Positions 5,164 to 5,417 of a DNA stretch of 5,417 nt are shown here, piece by piece. How positions within the stretch are numbered: position 1 is the stretch's first letter; each line of letters starts with the position of its first letter. The stretch comes from CAG-826 sp964654155 (GTDB lineage: Bacteria > Bacillota_I > Bacilli_A > RFN20 > CAG-826). The notes under the pieces were generated by a model, which saw only the letters and a list, made by a program, of their open reading frames with translations, searched no databases and was not told the DNA's origin. Location of the stretch: the NCBI GenBank assembly GCA_964654155.1, contig CAZZGL010000071.1, positions 1-5,417 of the forward strand, given 5' to 3'. The position numbers were made by a program, and so were the translations under genes.

Positions 5164-5417
5164 TTAACATCTCATATGTACATATCTATCTTCATTTTCT
5201 ACTACATAATCAAAAAGCACATACTTTTTTACAAAATTACCAAAAGAACAGATAATGTCATCTTCTGTTAATTCTAAGTAGTGATATGTTGCTATACCTC
5301 GACTATAAAAAATCGGTTCTTCATTCTTTTCTATATACTTTAATAAATAATTAATAGTGTTATCTTTCATTAATTGTTTACTATCAATTTTGATAAAATC
5401 ATTTCTTCCAAAGCGTT
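5164..5417 (-). CDS. Unidentified protein, C-terminal part, continues past right edge
   Basis: The stop is at 5166-5164. The frame has no stop upstream to the window edge, where it reads RFGRNDFIKIDSKQL just before an internal Met at 5370. That Met has no Shine-Dalgarno in front of it (the sequence before it is CAAACAATTA-like), so it is more likely internal and the gene starts outside the window. About 83 residues are visible. The composition is protein-like: charged and aromatic residues, with a segment ELTEDDIICSFGNFVKKYV and an end reading DRYVHMRC. There are no transmembrane segments. I do not recognise the family. It reads away from the right edge towards the structured region. Confidence 0.6.
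   Translation of the reverse strand, partial: RFGRNDFIKIDSKQLMKDNTINYLLKYIEKNEEPIFYSRGIATYHYLELTEDDIICSFGNFVKKYVLFDYVVENEDRYVHMRC

Overview
The window is AT-rich DNA with Shine-Dalgarno sites of the GGAGG/AGGGG type and reading frames that fit the standard bacterial code. This points to a low-GC Bacillota host, probably a Clostridia-like or related anaerobe; I cannot name the species. Nearly everything here is accessory DNA: a decayed site-specific recombinase, a metal-ATPase cassette, an insertion sequence and a block of structured non-coding DNA.

Layout from left to right. (1) Positions 1-318, minus strand: the N-terminal part of a large serine recombinase pseudogene running off the left edge. 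Its start codon is lost, its frame is shifted and it has an in-frame TAG. (2) Positions 414-980, minus strand: a TetR/AcrR-family repressor. (3) Positions 981-1157: a divergent control region with a perfect 15-base operator-like palindrome and a separated 10-base inverted repeat. (4) Positions 1158-3074, plus strand: a P1B-type heavy-metal ATPase that starts directly with membrane helices and has no N-terminal metal-binding domain. TetR and ATPase look like a self-contained metal-responsive efflux module. (5) Positions 3233-3292: a bidirectional terminator-like hairpin between the ATPase and the transposase.

(6) About 3279-4497: an IS481/IS3-like insertion sequence with one minus-strand DDE transposase (3305-4279). 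Between the transposase start and the right end lies a divergent ORF, missed by length cut-offs, for a 32-residue basic-then-hydrophobic peptide (4386-4484). Its very strong ribosome-binding site lies in one arm of a 20-base inverted repeat whose other arm is upstream, so a long transcript would hide the translation start. This resembles the architecture of type I toxins and is the most interesting item in the window.

(7) Positions 4498-5163 hold no convincing gene. They contain a dense set of foldbacks, five ACGGC(A/G)AA motifs in both orientations and a perfect 19-base direct repeat. I read this as a candidate DNA-processing region (oriT, single-strand origin or similar) of an integrative or plasmid-like element, but this is inference. 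(8) Positions 5164-5417, minus strand: the C-terminal end of an unidentified protein that continues beyond the right edge.

Together these suggest an integrated mobile element that has lost its own recombinase, keeps a regulated metal-efflux cargo, and was later hit by an IS.
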